Shown: positions 36,117 to 45,800 of the stretch, piece after piece | Layout: every line of letters begins with the position of its first letter | How positions within the stretch are numbered: position 1 is the first letter of the stretch | Source of the DNA: Nitrospira sp. | Lineage (GTDB): Bacteria; Nitrospirota; Nitrospiria; Nitrospirales; Nitrospiraceae | Reading direction: 5' to 3' | NCBI GenBank assembly: GCA_036984305.1 | Contig: BQWY01000001.1 | Location: forward strand, 2,749,501 to 2,813,500 | Length of the DNA: 64,000 nt | Made by a program: the position numbers and the translations under genes | Notes under the pieces: model-generated | What the model was told of the DNA's origin: nothing | The model's database searches: none | What the model saw: only the letters and a program-made list of their open reading frames with translations

Positions 36117-37070
36117 TTACGGCATCTTGATGGAGTACCAGGTAGAAATCCCCTTCATACCGTTACGCTCGACGTTGGTTCCGTCCCAGGCCGCAAATGC
36201 GATTGGGACCGTGGCCCCCGCCTTGAACTGCACATCGTTAGGATCCTGAGTCTCCAGAGAACGCTTTACTACCACGCGCCAGGTTGGGCCGCTAAAGCCT
36301 CCACCCTTGGTAGCACCGGACGGTTCCCAGACCCCGTTACCGATCACGTCCTGATGGGCTTGCGTGGTCAATGTGCTAAATCCGTTCGCATTCAAGTCCT
36401 CAACCGAGCTTACGCGAAGCGTCGGGTCGGACATAATGTTCCCGGACCAAATCCCGGGATTGAAGGGGCCAAGGCTCCGACCGATCCGATCAGGATAGGT
36501 CACGCCGCCAGCCGGCTCTTCAAAGTAGTAATCCCAGAAAATGCCCGGATACTGATCGTCCACGTCCCAGAGACCAGCGCTATCCTTGCCGAGATCCTTT
36601 TGCCATTCGGCGTTCCAGCGCCAGATGTTGACCGTCCCACCAGACTGCCCCATACACTGGAACGGGGGCGCGCCCGATGTATTCACTGGGAACTGAAGAG
36701 CGGCCTGATCACGAAAGTCCTGAGGACCGATTGTGGTGTCGTTCTTGGTCTGGTCATTCCACTCAACGCGGAATCCGATATCTTTCCCGTTGGTCATCGC
36801 CTTTACGAAGACCACCTTAACGGAGAAATTCGGATGCATCGGCGTCGTAATGGTCTGCCCGCTCAAGGGAACCACCACGCCCGGGACACCTTCCCAAACT
36901 GGATTTGCTCCATCCATTGGGATCGGGCCCTTAACGGCCTTCACTGGAATCGTGACTGGCTGACTGACAGCCAGAGGGATCTGCCCAATCGTCAGCATCA
37001 CGCCAACGAGCAGCGCAGAGACCAAAATGCCAAACACTAAGCGCTTGCTACGTGTCTGCACGAGCCTCAT
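36117..37070 (-). CDS. nxrC: Nitrite oxidoreductase gamma-subunit-like heme b protein (NxrC)
   Basis: A 317-residue protein from ATG 37070, which has GAGGAGGGC ahead of it. Residues about 10-35 are a signal peptide (ILVSALLVGVMLTIGQIPLAVSQ). The EB_dh fold shows RVEWNDQTKND, FQCMGQSGGTVNIWRWNAEW, SSVEDLNANGFSTLT and ERNGMKGISTWYSIKMP. Met in CMGQ and Lys in NGMKG are the probable heme b ligands. In Nitrospira NxrC would link the periplasmic NxrAB to the electron transport chain. A TorD-type chaperone gene lies immediately upstream, with its own promoter. The nxrA/B genes are not in the window, so the pairing is from family knowledge. Confidence 0.85.
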   Translation of the reverse strand: MRLVQTRSKRLVFGILVSALLVGVMLTIGQIPLAVSQPVTIPVKAVKGPIPMDGANPVWEGVPGVVVPLSGQTITTPMHPNFSVKVVFVKAMTNGKDIGFRVEWNDQTKNDTTIGPQDFRDQAALQFPVNTSGAPPFQCMGQSGGTVNIWRWNAEWQKDLGKDSAGLWDVDDQYPGIFWDYYFEEPAGGVTYPDRIGRSLGPFNPGIWSGNIMSDPTLRVSSVEDLNANGFSTLTTQAHQDVIGNGVWEPSGATKGGGFSGPTWRVVVKRSLETQDPNDVQFKAGATVPIAFAAWDGTNVERNGMKGISTWYSIKMP

Positions 37071-37180
37071 GAATATGCCCTCCTCTCGATGATAAAAATT
37101 GAATACCCCCAAGCCTCGAAACTCCGCAAAAAACCACACTGGAAATAAGTGCTGGCGTTTACCCCTGCTGGGCGGCGCGC

Positions 37181-38140
37181 CTACGCCGTACCGAACGGCC
37201 CTTTCTCCTCCTTTTCCCCCTGCTTTTCCTTATCGAGGAACGATGACGCTCCCACTTCATTGAGGAGCACGCTGAGCTCATTGCCCTGATCTTGTGCACC
37301 ACACTCATACGCCTGCCCCTCAGGCGCATTGAAGGTAGCTGGACGATAGTCGGTTTCCGAATAGGGCTGCGGATTCACATTCAGATAGGCAGTCTCAAAA
37401 TCAATCCAAGACGCACAGAGATCGGCAACATAACGGAACAGTCCGGAATCGGCCTTCTTAGCGAGCATTTTCGAGAACAAGGGAACCCATCGACCAATGT
37501 GATTTTTAACGAATTTTGATTGGGCATCGATTACAATTTGGGTCTTTTCAGGCCCATCATGACAGAGGGCATACGATTCCTTGTAGGCTAGAAAATGCAT
37601 GAACTCGAGCTCGACACTCAGATGATCGAGCCGTTCGTGAATGTCTTTGGAGAGTTCGACACCGAACGCCTTGTAGAATCCCGCAATGTCACCCATCGTA
37701 TGCGACTGCGCGAAAACGTGATCGTTACCAAACAAGGTCTCGTAAGGAGGGCAATCCAGCGTAATGACATTGCTAAATACCCGACGATGTTCGGCTTGCA
37801 GATCCTCAAGCTTCCAGTTCGTACACTCTGCGGAAATCCATCGCTCTATATCGGCGAGAACCGCTTCAATAGCTTGAAGCTTCTGTTTGGCCCGATCCCC
37901 ACCCTTCCCTTGGAGCGCCACCTCTAATCCATGAAGTGCAGCACGTCCATCTTCGACAAACTCACCGCATTGGAGATAGTCCAAAAATTCGTCGTCTTCC
38001 GGGTACAGCAGACTCCATGAAGCTAGTAGATAAAGCTTACTGCGATTCAATGCCCGTTCGACGGCGGGTGAGTCCTTCACGGTGACAGGGGCGGGAACTA
38101 CGGTTGGAGAGGTTGAGGTAATCGCTTGTTTTGCTGCCAT
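37181..38140 (-). CDS. TorD/NarJ-type molybdoenzyme assembly chaperone
   Basis: A 319-residue cytoplasmic protein from ATG 38140, preceded by AAGGGGGGAAGTAAGT. The core (about residues 33-250) is all-helical with the family's LYLLASWSLLYPED start, DLQAEHRRVFSN, CPPYETLFG and RLDHLSVELEFMHFLAYKE. These chaperones hold the catalytic subunit of DMSO-reductase-type enzymes until the molybdenum cofactor is inserted and before export. Given the adjacent nxrC, the client is likely NxrA. N- and C-terminal extensions (about 30 and 60 residues) are low-complexity. Confidence 0.88.
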   Translation of the reverse strand: MAAKQAITSTSPTVVPAPVTVKDSPAVERALNRSKLYLLASWSLLYPEDDEFLDYLQCGEFVEDGRAALHGLEVALQGKGGDRAKQKLQAIEAVLADIERWISAECTNWKLEDLQAEHRRVFSNVITLDCPPYETLFGNDHVFAQSHTMGDIAGFYKAFGVELSKDIHERLDHLSVELEFMHFLAYKESYALCHDGPEKTQIVIDAQSKFVKNHIGRWVPLFSKMLAKKADSGLFRYVADLCASWIDFETAYLNVNPQPYSETDYRPATFNAPEGQAYECGAQDQGNELSVLLNEVGASSFLDKEKQGEKEEKGPFGTA

Positions 38141-38233
38141 ACTTACTTCCCCCCTTGGGTTTCACACTCGAGTGACGAAATATTCATTTTACTCGTAGCG
38201 ATCGAGCGCACAAACCTTCGGCAAGGCTTGCGT

Positions 38234-38262
38234 ATAATAGGTAAAGGTGAAAACCAAGTCAA
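38234..38262 (-). promoter_or_regulatory. Sigma-70-type promoter for the TorD-like/nxrC unit
   Basis: On the minus strand TTGACT and TATTAT are spaced by 17 bases (-35 at 38262-38257, -10 at 38239-38234). It lies about 95 bases upstream of the chaperone start. The match to consensus is strong, so this probably drives the chaperone and nxrC up to the terminator at 36020-36054. Confidence 0.7.
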
Positions 38263-38414
38263 GCACGATACGTTTCAACTCCCCTTTTTCCTTTGTTGAG
38301 GGCTTGTCGACTAGAATCCACTTGACTTTTTTAGACAATTTCACCTGAATTCTGCTCTATCCGAGCCCACGCCGGACACCTGTCCTTAATGAGAACCTGA
38401 GACGAAGACCTTGC

Positions 38415-39014
38415 CTAGCCGTCCCTTCGCACTCGGATAGCCACTCGATCATTCACTGATCCGCAGACATGCTCGCAAACCCCACACCCGACACATCGCT
38501 GAACGTCCACACGCAACCGCATGTCAGAAAATTCCATAGAGAGCGCCTCCATCGGGCACTTTGATACGCAAGCGTGGCAGCCTTGCGAGGCGGTGCAATA
38601 TCGATCAGACACCACGGCTGTTCCCATTCTGACCGAATCGACACCTTCCGGCAAGACCAGTGCCTGCGTCGCGCAGGACGAGGCACATGGGAGATCGTGA
38701 CAAAGATAGCAGGGCACTTGGTCCGCAAAAATAACCGGGGACCCGTCCAACTGGGATAGAGAAATAGCTCCATACGGGCAGGCCTTGACGCAATCCTGAC
38801 AGCGAGTGCATCGCTCCAGAAACATGTGATCGTCAACTGCCCCTGGTGGCCGCAGGAAATCCTTCCTGACAACGGTAGGGACCGACCCTTCGCTCGAAGG
38901 AGTAGGTTCGATCTGGCGGTGAAATTCATACGCAGCCCGCGCGACGGACGTCACCGAATCGCGGAAAAACTGGCGACGACCATAGGCTTTCTCGTCAGGC
39001 ATGAATGGTTCCAC
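38415..39014 (-). CDS. TAT-exported ferredoxin-type 4Fe-4S protein (NapG/NapF-like)
   Basis: About 199 residues from GTG 39014 (AGGAG just ahead); ATG 39002 is a possible alternative. GRRQFFRDSV near residue 12 is a twin-arginine motif. Cysteine clusters CTRCQDCVKACP, CYLCHDLPCASSC, CHACVSKCP and CVGCGVCEHVC give four cluster-binding sites. Such polyferredoxins of the NapG/NapF/MauN type relay electrons at the membrane or help mature molybdoenzymes. It lies directly downstream of the HExxH gene and just upstream of the TorD-like chaperone. Confidence 0.85.
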   Translation of the reverse strand: MEPFMPDEKAYGRRQFFRDSVTSVARAAYEFHRQIEPTPSSEGSVPTVVRKDFLRPPGAVDDHMFLERCTRCQDCVKACPYGAISLSQLDGSPVIFADQVPCYLCHDLPCASSCATQALVLPEGVDSVRMGTAVVSDRYCTASQGCHACVSKCPMEALSMEFSDMRLRVDVQRCVGCGVCEHVCGSVNDRVAIRVRRDG

Positions 39015-39020
39015 CAACTC

Positions 39021-40019
39021 CTAGACCACTCCATCCGCACGTAACTTATACACCTCGACACATCGATCGCAGGCACCGTATTCAACATCCCATCCAGGAT
39101 GATTTTCACGAATAAAATCCAAGACATACCCCTCGACCTTCTGCTGAATGTCTTCCACCCATGAATAGGTTGGAAATCGGCACAACGGACAAGGAAAGCC
39201 CGGCATCAGCATGACTTTGGTCTGAACTTCTGGGATTTCGCCCCCCTCGACATCGACCGCACGGTCCAGCACACGCAGAGTGTCCGAAGCTATTTCCACG
39301 AGCTCGGAGTGCGAGAAATTTTCCGTCAACCACAATCCCTCAAATGCCGACTTCAATTGCTGGGGAGGAATCTTGCGGTACCAGGACCGAAACTCCTTGA
39401 ACCGATCCTCCTTGCTGAGCATGGGTTCCTTGCCAGCACGAGTGAGGCGACTATCGACGGAGAGGGACCAGAGCACCCGATAGCGATGCAAGATCAAGGT
39501 TTCCTCGCCCGGGTTTTGGCCAACTTTCGTATCAGGGTCATACCCAAAGCTCGGATCAAGCATGTCCGAAATATGCATCAGCTCGTGACGGCAATAGCGT
39601 GATAATGCGGGGTCGTAGAATCTTCGAGGGATCAGTTTGATGCCCATTCCCTTTAGTCCCTGCTCTTCGAATTGTCTGGCCAGATCCTGCTCGACCGCCC
39701 CCCATTTCCGCAGAATATCAACCCCCTCCTGGTCCTCCTTGAGCACACCTTTGACCAAGACAATCCCGACCTTTTTCTTGAGTTCTGGGTACTCGTCGAA
39801 TGCCCCCCTGATGATGTCGGCGAACCCCCAGATCCCAAACAGGTACTGATAGAGCTTCTTGAACTCCGGTTCACGATCATCCAGGGTGAATTTCTCATAT
39901 ATTGGATCGGCCAGCTCGTGGAACTCCTTATAATACGTCGGATCCCCTTCGCGCTCGGTCTTTTCGATGAAGGAATCGATGACTTCCTGAAGCAGGGCCG
40001 GTTGAAATCGAATGTCCAT
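39021..40019 (-). CDS. Conserved hypothetical protein with HExxH and paired CxxC motifs
   Basis: A 332-residue soluble protein that starts at ATG 40019. It contains RHELMHISDMLD, a HExxH-type zinc site, near residue 146, and two CxxC pairs near the end (CPLC and CDRC, about residues 280-315). I do not recognise a named family. It could be a metallopeptidase-like protein or, because of the cysteine pairs, a zinc-structured maturation factor. The ferredoxin gene begins less than 10 bases after its stop, so the two are almost certainly co-translated. Confidence 0.65.
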   Translation of the reverse strand: MDIRFQPALLQEVIDSFIEKTEREGDPTYYKEFHELADPIYEKFTLDDREPEFKKLYQYLFGIWGFADIIRGAFDEYPELKKKVGIVLVKGVLKEDQEGVDILRKWGAVEQDLARQFEEQGLKGMGIKLIPRRFYDPALSRYCRHELMHISDMLDPSFGYDPDTKVGQNPGEETLILHRYRVLWSLSVDSRLTRAGKEPMLSKEDRFKEFRSWYRKIPPQQLKSAFEGLWLTENFSHSELVEIASDTLRVLDRAVDVEGGEIPEVQTKVMLMPGFPCPLCRFPTYSWVEDIQQKVEGYVLDFIRENHPGWDVEYGACDRCVEVYKLRADGVV

Positions 40020-40102
40020 AATAACGTAACCTCAGAAAAAGCGGGGTAAGACTGTCCGACCGGGATATCCGACGGCCTACTCAATGGCTTTCACAGGTCA
40101 CC

Positions 40103-40132
40103 TTGACTTGCTTTCGACCCGCTGCCTATGAT
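40103..40132 (+). promoter_or_regulatory. Possible promoter for the WD40 gene
   Basis: TTGACT (40103-40108) and TATGAT (40127-40132) with an 18-base spacer lie about 125 bases upstream of ATG 40257, in the divergent region between the HExxH gene and the WD40 gene. Good hexamers, spacer slightly long. Confidence 0.5.
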
Positions 40133-40256
40133 CAGACCGAGTTCAATGAACAAATGAACAGTGGATTATAGCGATCGTTTTTCAGAGATTGCAAACACAG
40201 ACTGTCACATCTGGCCGTCTCACCACATCTCGTAGGAAGGAAAGAAGGTTCCGGTC

Positions 40257-41360
40257 ATGAATGAGCGAATCACAAGCATACCGCCGACGCCGTCATCGAC
40301 TGGCGCCACCGCGGCACCCGGTCAGTCGGCCGAGCCCGTTAATTTTCTCGACTATTGGAAAGCCGGAGTCCGGGAAAACCGCACCTTTCGCGGACATACC
40401 CATGGGATCTGGACGGTCGCATTTGCACCAGACGGCCAAACCATCGCCAGTGCGGGGGTAGATCGGCTGGTTCGAATTTGGGATATCGAAACCGGGCGAT
40501 TACTCCGTTCCCTGCGCGGGCATACCCAAGACATTCGCGTGGCGGTGTACACGCCAGACGGCGAGTCCCTGGCGACCGGCAGCGATGATCGGACGATCCG
40601 ACTGTGGAATCCGAAAACCGGTGAGCCGCGGAAGCTGCTGTTCACACGCTACGATCATAACGTGGTCAGTCTCTCCATGTCTCCAGACGGCCTGATGATG
40701 GCTCGGGGCGCCTACAACAAGGACATCAAGATCTGGGAAGTGACTACGGGCACGGAACTCATGACACTGCTCGGTAAGGACCAATACGACCATCACTGGT
40801 CGGTCTGCGTGGCTTTTTCCCCCAACGGTATCCACTTGGCCAGCGGGAACGATATCGGCAAGATTAAACTATGGGAAGTACTGCCCAACGGTGAAGAACG
40901 GCTTCAAATCAATGGGCACTGGCAGGAAGACCAAGAGGATTCAACCGATACCCGTGGGTATTTTATCGACGACGACGGTGGGTTCCAGCAGGCCATGGAC
41001 TTCTGGATCGGCGCCATGCTGTTCACACCGGATGGACGCTATCTCATCACGGGGAGCCGCGATACAACCATCAAATTCTTCGAGATGCCGACTCTTACTG
41101 AGGTACGGACGCTCAAAGGCCATTCCGCTTGGATACGCGCGATGGCCATTTCTCCAGATGGGCGCGTGCTAGTGAGTTCGGGCGACGACAATACCATTAA
41201 GCTTTGGGACGTTGAGGCCGGACGGCACTTTAAAACCATCAAGGGACACACGGGGCCCGTTCGTGCTGTTTCTTTTTCGCCGGATGGAAAGTTTCTTGTT
41301 AGCGCTGGTTGGGACCGGCTCGTGAAGCTATGGGAGGGGGGGCCTGTGCAAGAACCGTAA
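40257..41360 (+). CDS. WD40-repeat beta-propeller protein
   Basis: A 367-residue protein of seven WD40 repeats (for example TFRGHTHGIWTVAFAPDGQT, then IRLWNPKTG and IKLWDVEAG), enough for a full seven-blade propeller. The first 40 residues are a low-complexity linker. There is no leader, so it should be cytoplasmic. The fourth blade has an acidic insert (QEDQEDSTDTRGYFIDDDGG). WD40 propellers bind partner proteins. The partner is unknown. Confidence 0.88.
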   Translation: MNERITSIPPTPSSTGATAAPGQSAEPVNFLDYWKAGVRENRTFRGHTHGIWTVAFAPDGQTIASAGVDRLVRIWDIETGRLLRSLRGHTQDIRVAVYTPDGESLATGSDDRTIRLWNPKTGEPRKLLFTRYDHNVVSLSMSPDGLMMARGAYNKDIKIWEVTTGTELMTLLGKDQYDHHWSVCVAFSPNGIHLASGNDIGKIKLWEVLPNGEERLQINGHWQEDQEDSTDTRGYFIDDDGGFQQAMDFWIGAMLFTPDGRYLITGSRDTTIKFFEMPTLTEVRTLKGHSAWIRAMAISPDGRVLVSSGDDNTIKLWDVEAGRHFKTIKGHTGPVRAVSFSPDGKFLVSAGWDRLVKLWEGGPVQEP

Positions 41361-41412
41361 GGAGAGAGCCGGGCCGATGAGACTCCGGTTGGCTGATCGG
41401 CAATAGCCGTAT

Positions 41413-41441
41413 ACCTCCCATACTGCCTTGCTTTGGGAGGA
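41413..41441. repeat. Inverted repeat in a convergent region
   Basis: CCTCCCA and TGGGAGG flank a 13-base loop between the ends of the plus-strand WD40 gene and the minus-strand regulator gene. No T-tract follows on either strand, so it is a weak bidirectional terminator candidate. Confidence 0.35.
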
Positions 41442-41456
41442 GATTGTCCGGGCTAT

Positions 41457-42896
41457 TCACTCTTCTTCCACCTCAGTGGACTCGGCACTGAGCCCATACC
41501 GCTTACACTTTTCCCACAAGCCTTTGCGTGAGAGGCCGAGGATCTTTGCGGCCATGGATTTGCTCCCGCCCGCGCGCTCCAGAACGGAGGCGATGTAATC
41601 TCGCTCGAAGCGTTCCCTGGCCATAGCGAGGGAATCGCTGGCCTCTTTCCGATCGATCCTCCCTGCCAAGCCTTCGCTGCAGAATCCGCAGGCCTCCTGT
41701 GTCGCTCCTCCGAGGAACGGACACGTCGAATATCCACATAGATCCCACGGCTGGAGTTCTTCATGTTCTCGCCCGAGCGTCACGGCACGCTCGACCATAT
41801 TCTCCAATTCACGGACGTTTCCGGGAAACGAGTACCGAAGGAGCAATTCGCGCGCAGGCCCGGAAAACCCCTTCACAGATTTCTTGGATCGCAGCGATCT
41901 CGTCTCGAGCACATGTTCGGAGATGACGAGGATATCTTCGCGGCGATCCCGTAGCGGTGGCAATAGAACCTGGACGACGTTGAGTCGATAATACAGGTCT
42001 TCCCGAAACCGCCCGTGAGCCACCTCTTTCTTCAGATCCTTCTGAGTCGCGCAGATGACCCGTACGTCGGTTTCGATTGTCTCGTTTCCTCCGACACGTT
42101 CGAATTGGCGTTCCTGCAACACACGCAGGAGTTTCACCTGCACGACCGGGGAGATTTCGCCGATCTCATCGAGAAACAGCGTTCCCCGATGAGCCATCTC
42201 GAACCGCCCCTTGCGTTGCTTCAAGGCGCCTGTAAACGCGCCTTTTTCATGCCCGAAGAGCTCGGCCTCCAGCAGTGTTTCGGGAAGGGCCGCACAACTG
42301 ACCTTGATGAATGCCTGATCTCGTCGCGGACTATGATGATGGATAGCGTTCGCCACCAGTTCCTTGCCTGTTCCGCTTTCCCCTACCACCAACACGGTAG
42401 ACTCTGAAGCGGCTACGAGCTTGACCTTTTCCAAGACGGCCCGCATACCCTCATTTCGCCCAAGTATGCCCTTGAAATTGAATTTGCCTTCGAGCTCTTG
42501 ACGAAGGTGCTGATTCTCCCGTTTCAACGCCTGAACCTTGGTCAGGCGCTCCACCGTCAATAACAACTCCTCCATCTGAAATGGTTTGGTGACGTAGTCG
42601 TAGGCCCCCAGCTTCATCGCGCTCACGGCTGTCTCAACCGATCCATGCGCAGTAATCAGAATCACCTCCGTCCGAGGCGCCTGTTCCTTACAAACCTGCA
42701 ATAGCCCGAGACCATCAAGTCCGGGCATCTGCAGATCCGTAATCAGAATATCGAAGGAGTCTTTCAGCAGCAGGGCCTTCCCTTCCAATCCCGTTGCGGC
42801 TGTTTGCACCTCATAACCTGTGGCCTTCAGCGCATCAAGCATCGACAACCGCATCAACGGTTCATCGTCAACGAGCAAGATGGTCGGCACATTCAT
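41457..42896 (-). CDS. Sigma-54-dependent response regulator (NtrC family)
   Basis: A 479-residue regulator. The receiver domain (about 1-120) has the phospho-acceptor Asp54 in ILITDLQMPG. The AAA+ domain follows with Walker A VGESGTGKE, the sigma-54 contact loop GAFTGA, Walker B and GNVRELENM. The C-terminal Fis-type helix-turn-helix is AAKILGLSRKGLWEKCKRYG. Between AAA+ and HTH lies a cysteine-rich linker (CGYSTC and CGFC), an unusual feature that may bind a metal or sense redox state. The start overlaps the stop of the sensor kinase gene. It activates sigma-54 promoters on signal from that kinase. Confidence 0.93.
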   Translation of the reverse strand: MNVPTILLVDDEPLMRLSMLDALKATGYEVQTAATGLEGKALLLKDSFDILITDLQMPGLDGLGLLQVCKEQAPRTEVILITAHGSVETAVSAMKLGAYDYVTKPFQMEELLLTVERLTKVQALKRENQHLRQELEGKFNFKGILGRNEGMRAVLEKVKLVAASESTVLVVGESGTGKELVANAIHHHSPRRDQAFIKVSCAALPETLLEAELFGHEKGAFTGALKQRKGRFEMAHRGTLFLDEIGEISPVVQVKLLRVLQERQFERVGGNETIETDVRVICATQKDLKKEVAHGRFREDLYYRLNVVQVLLPPLRDRREDILVISEHVLETRSLRSKKSVKGFSGPARELLLRYSFPGNVRELENMVERAVTLGREHEELQPWDLCGYSTCPFLGGATQEACGFCSEGLAGRIDRKEASDSLAMARERFERDYIASVLERAGGSKSMAAKILGLSRKGLWEKCKRYGLSAESTEVEEE

Positions 42897-45800
42897 GAAG
42901 CGTGCCCGATTGGATACGTGTCTTGGGCGAGTGGAAGGCAGAGCGTGAAGGTGGAACCCTTCCCCACATCGCTTTCGACGAGAATCCGGCCGCCATGGCG
43001 TTCGACGATGCCAAGGCTGACGGACAACCCAAGCCCCGTCCCCTCACCCGTGCCTTTGGTCGTGAAGAATGGATCAAATATTTTCGGCAGCACGCTTGGA
43101 GGAATACCGCAGCCGGTGTCACGAACCTCGACGAGGCAGACACCTTCTGCAACTCGTGTGGTGATGATCACCTTACCACCGGTTCGGCTTGCCTGGACCG
43201 CGTTCAGCACCAGATTCATGAGCACCTGCTCGATCATGTGCCGATCGATCATCACCGGCGGGAGATCGTGTCCATACCCGATCTCCAGCGCAATGTGATT
43301 GCCCACAAAGATATGATTGGTCAACACCAGAACACGCTCCACCACGGTATTAATCTCCGTAGGCGCCAGCTCCGGTTGATGCTGCTGGGAGAAGTCCAGT
43401 AACTGCCTCACAATCTTCTGGACCCTGAGCAAGCCATCTTCGATCGCCGAGAGATATTCTTCCTGACGTGCCGGCGGCAGCAGTCCTTTGCGGATGTTAT
43501 ACAAGCAGTTCAGAATTCCACCGAGCGGGTTGTTGATCTCGTGGGCCACGCCGGCGGCCAACTTCCCGACGGACGCCAGTTTTTCCGAGCTGCGGAGGTA
43601 CTGCTCGAAACGCTTCATGTCGGTCATATCCCGCGCGATTCCGAGCACTCCCGTAATCCGCCCGTCGGAATCGCACAGCGGCGACACACTGACCATCACT
43701 GAACGAGGTTCGCCGGACTTGCTGACCACCTCTACTTCATACACTTGTTTCGTCCCTATATCGAGCGTGCTCTTCAAACGGCGACCTCTATGACGCTTCG
43801 ACAATAACGCCAGGTAGGGCCGGCCAAGCAAGTCCTCTTTGCGGTAGCCCCAGGCTTCGACTTTTCCATTCACATACGTAAAGCACTGTTCCACGTCGAG
43901 GGTGTAGATCACGTCATTGGCGTTTTCGAGCAGGTTTTCGAGGTATTGTTTCGTGTCCTCGATTTCCCGAGTCCGTTCACGCACCTTACCTTCCAACTGA
44001 TCTCGATGCGTTTGCAACTCCCGCTCCAAACGTTTGCGATCGGTGATGTCGCGGACTTGCACCAAGACCGACGGCCGCTCCCCCTCTTCCACCCGAATGA
44101 GATCAATCTCCGCTTGGACCTCCTGCCCATTGTGCGACAAAACGACCATCTCTTGCGTTGGAACGCGTCGCTCTCCCTGGACAATTTTTCCAATTCGATA
44201 GACCAACTCTTCATGATGAGTCGCGGGCACAAAATCTAGAATCCGCCGGCCCAATACGTCCGCCTCAGGATAACCAAGGACTTGCTCCTCTCGCTTATTG
44301 ACGGCAATAACCATCCCGGCGTGATCGACCATGAAGACTGCATCAGCCACCAAGTCGAAAAGGGCTTTGTAACGCGCCTGCGACGTCGACAACTCGCGCG
44401 TACGCGTCGCCACCTCTTGCTCCAATTGTGACGTGTATCGCTGTACCTTTTGCTCTAACAGGCGTCGCTCAGTTATGTCCCGGACGAATGAACGGGAATA
44501 CACCAAGCCTCCCCCCTCCGTGTCGAAGAGAGCGGTCGTATGAACTTCGACATCGATCGGTTGCCCCGACTTCGCGACAAAGACGGTTTCGATTGTGCTT
44601 CGCCCCTTGGACATCAGTTGTTCGAGATACGCGAGAATGTCCCGCTCGCGCCCCTTCGGGACAATTTCCCAGACGTGCATGGCCAGCATCTCTTCCAGAG
44701 AGTAGCCGAGCTTGTCCAACCCCGTTTTGTTCATATGGACGAATCGTCCGGCTTTGTCCAACTGGTGTATTATTTCGGGAGAGTTCTCGATGAGATCCCG
44801 ATATCGCTCTTCCAAACGCCGGATCTCACCCATTCGCCCTTCCAATTCATTGAACAACTCCCGAAGATTCTCAGCCATCGTATTGAATGCATCGGCAAGG
44901 TCTTCGATCTCGTCCCCGGTCCTGACTTCCAAGCGGTGGTCCAAATGGCCCCCGCCGATCCTCTGTGCCCCCTCATGCAAGCTTCGAATCGGTCGTGCGA
45001 TCTTGCGCGCTACTAAGGCACCGGTGACCAGCAACACCCCGAGCACGACAACTCCGTAGAGGGCGACTTGCCAGACGAGCTTGTTCAAGGGAGCATAGGT
45101 CTCCTCTGGGTCTTGACGCACAAACGCGACCCACCGGTGACCGCCGAGGCTGCCCGGCACGAGGTCCATCCCTAAACGGACAGGGGCAAAACCGACCAAG
45201 CCGTTCCGTCCCCCATGCGAATCGTTTTTCGCTTCGGTCCAACCAGCCGTCCCGCCACTAATAGCACGGGCAAGGTCCGCGCTAATCACGTGTTCCTCCA
45301 GCGCGAGCACAGGACACAACAACGGCGTGCCATCGTCCGCCATTAGCATGGCGTGACCCGTATTGCCCACCATGATCTCCGAGATGGCATGGAAGAGGCT
45401 GTCACGACGTAACAGCACCGTGACTGCCCCGATAAAGCTTTTTCGATTGTCGTCGAGGATCGGCACCGAGACATTCAAGACGTGCGTGCCGTACGACGGA
45501 TCAAAATACAAGTCGCCGACATAGACGTGAGCACCGCCGTCCTTCTTGATGGCCTGCCACCAACCCGCTCCACTATAGTCGTACTCGACTTGAGGAATTG
45601 AGCTGACGACCAGCGCGCCTCGATCGTCGGTGATCAGAATGCCGACATAATCGGCCCGACGGATATCGTGCCAACGAATGAGGTAGTTGGTAACGATCCT
45701 GTTAATGAATAGAGGGAACTCGCTGCCCTTGGCGCGATTTTTCCATCGCTGCTGCCAATCTTTGATCATACCTTGAACTTGCTCGTCAGTCTTTCCCTCA

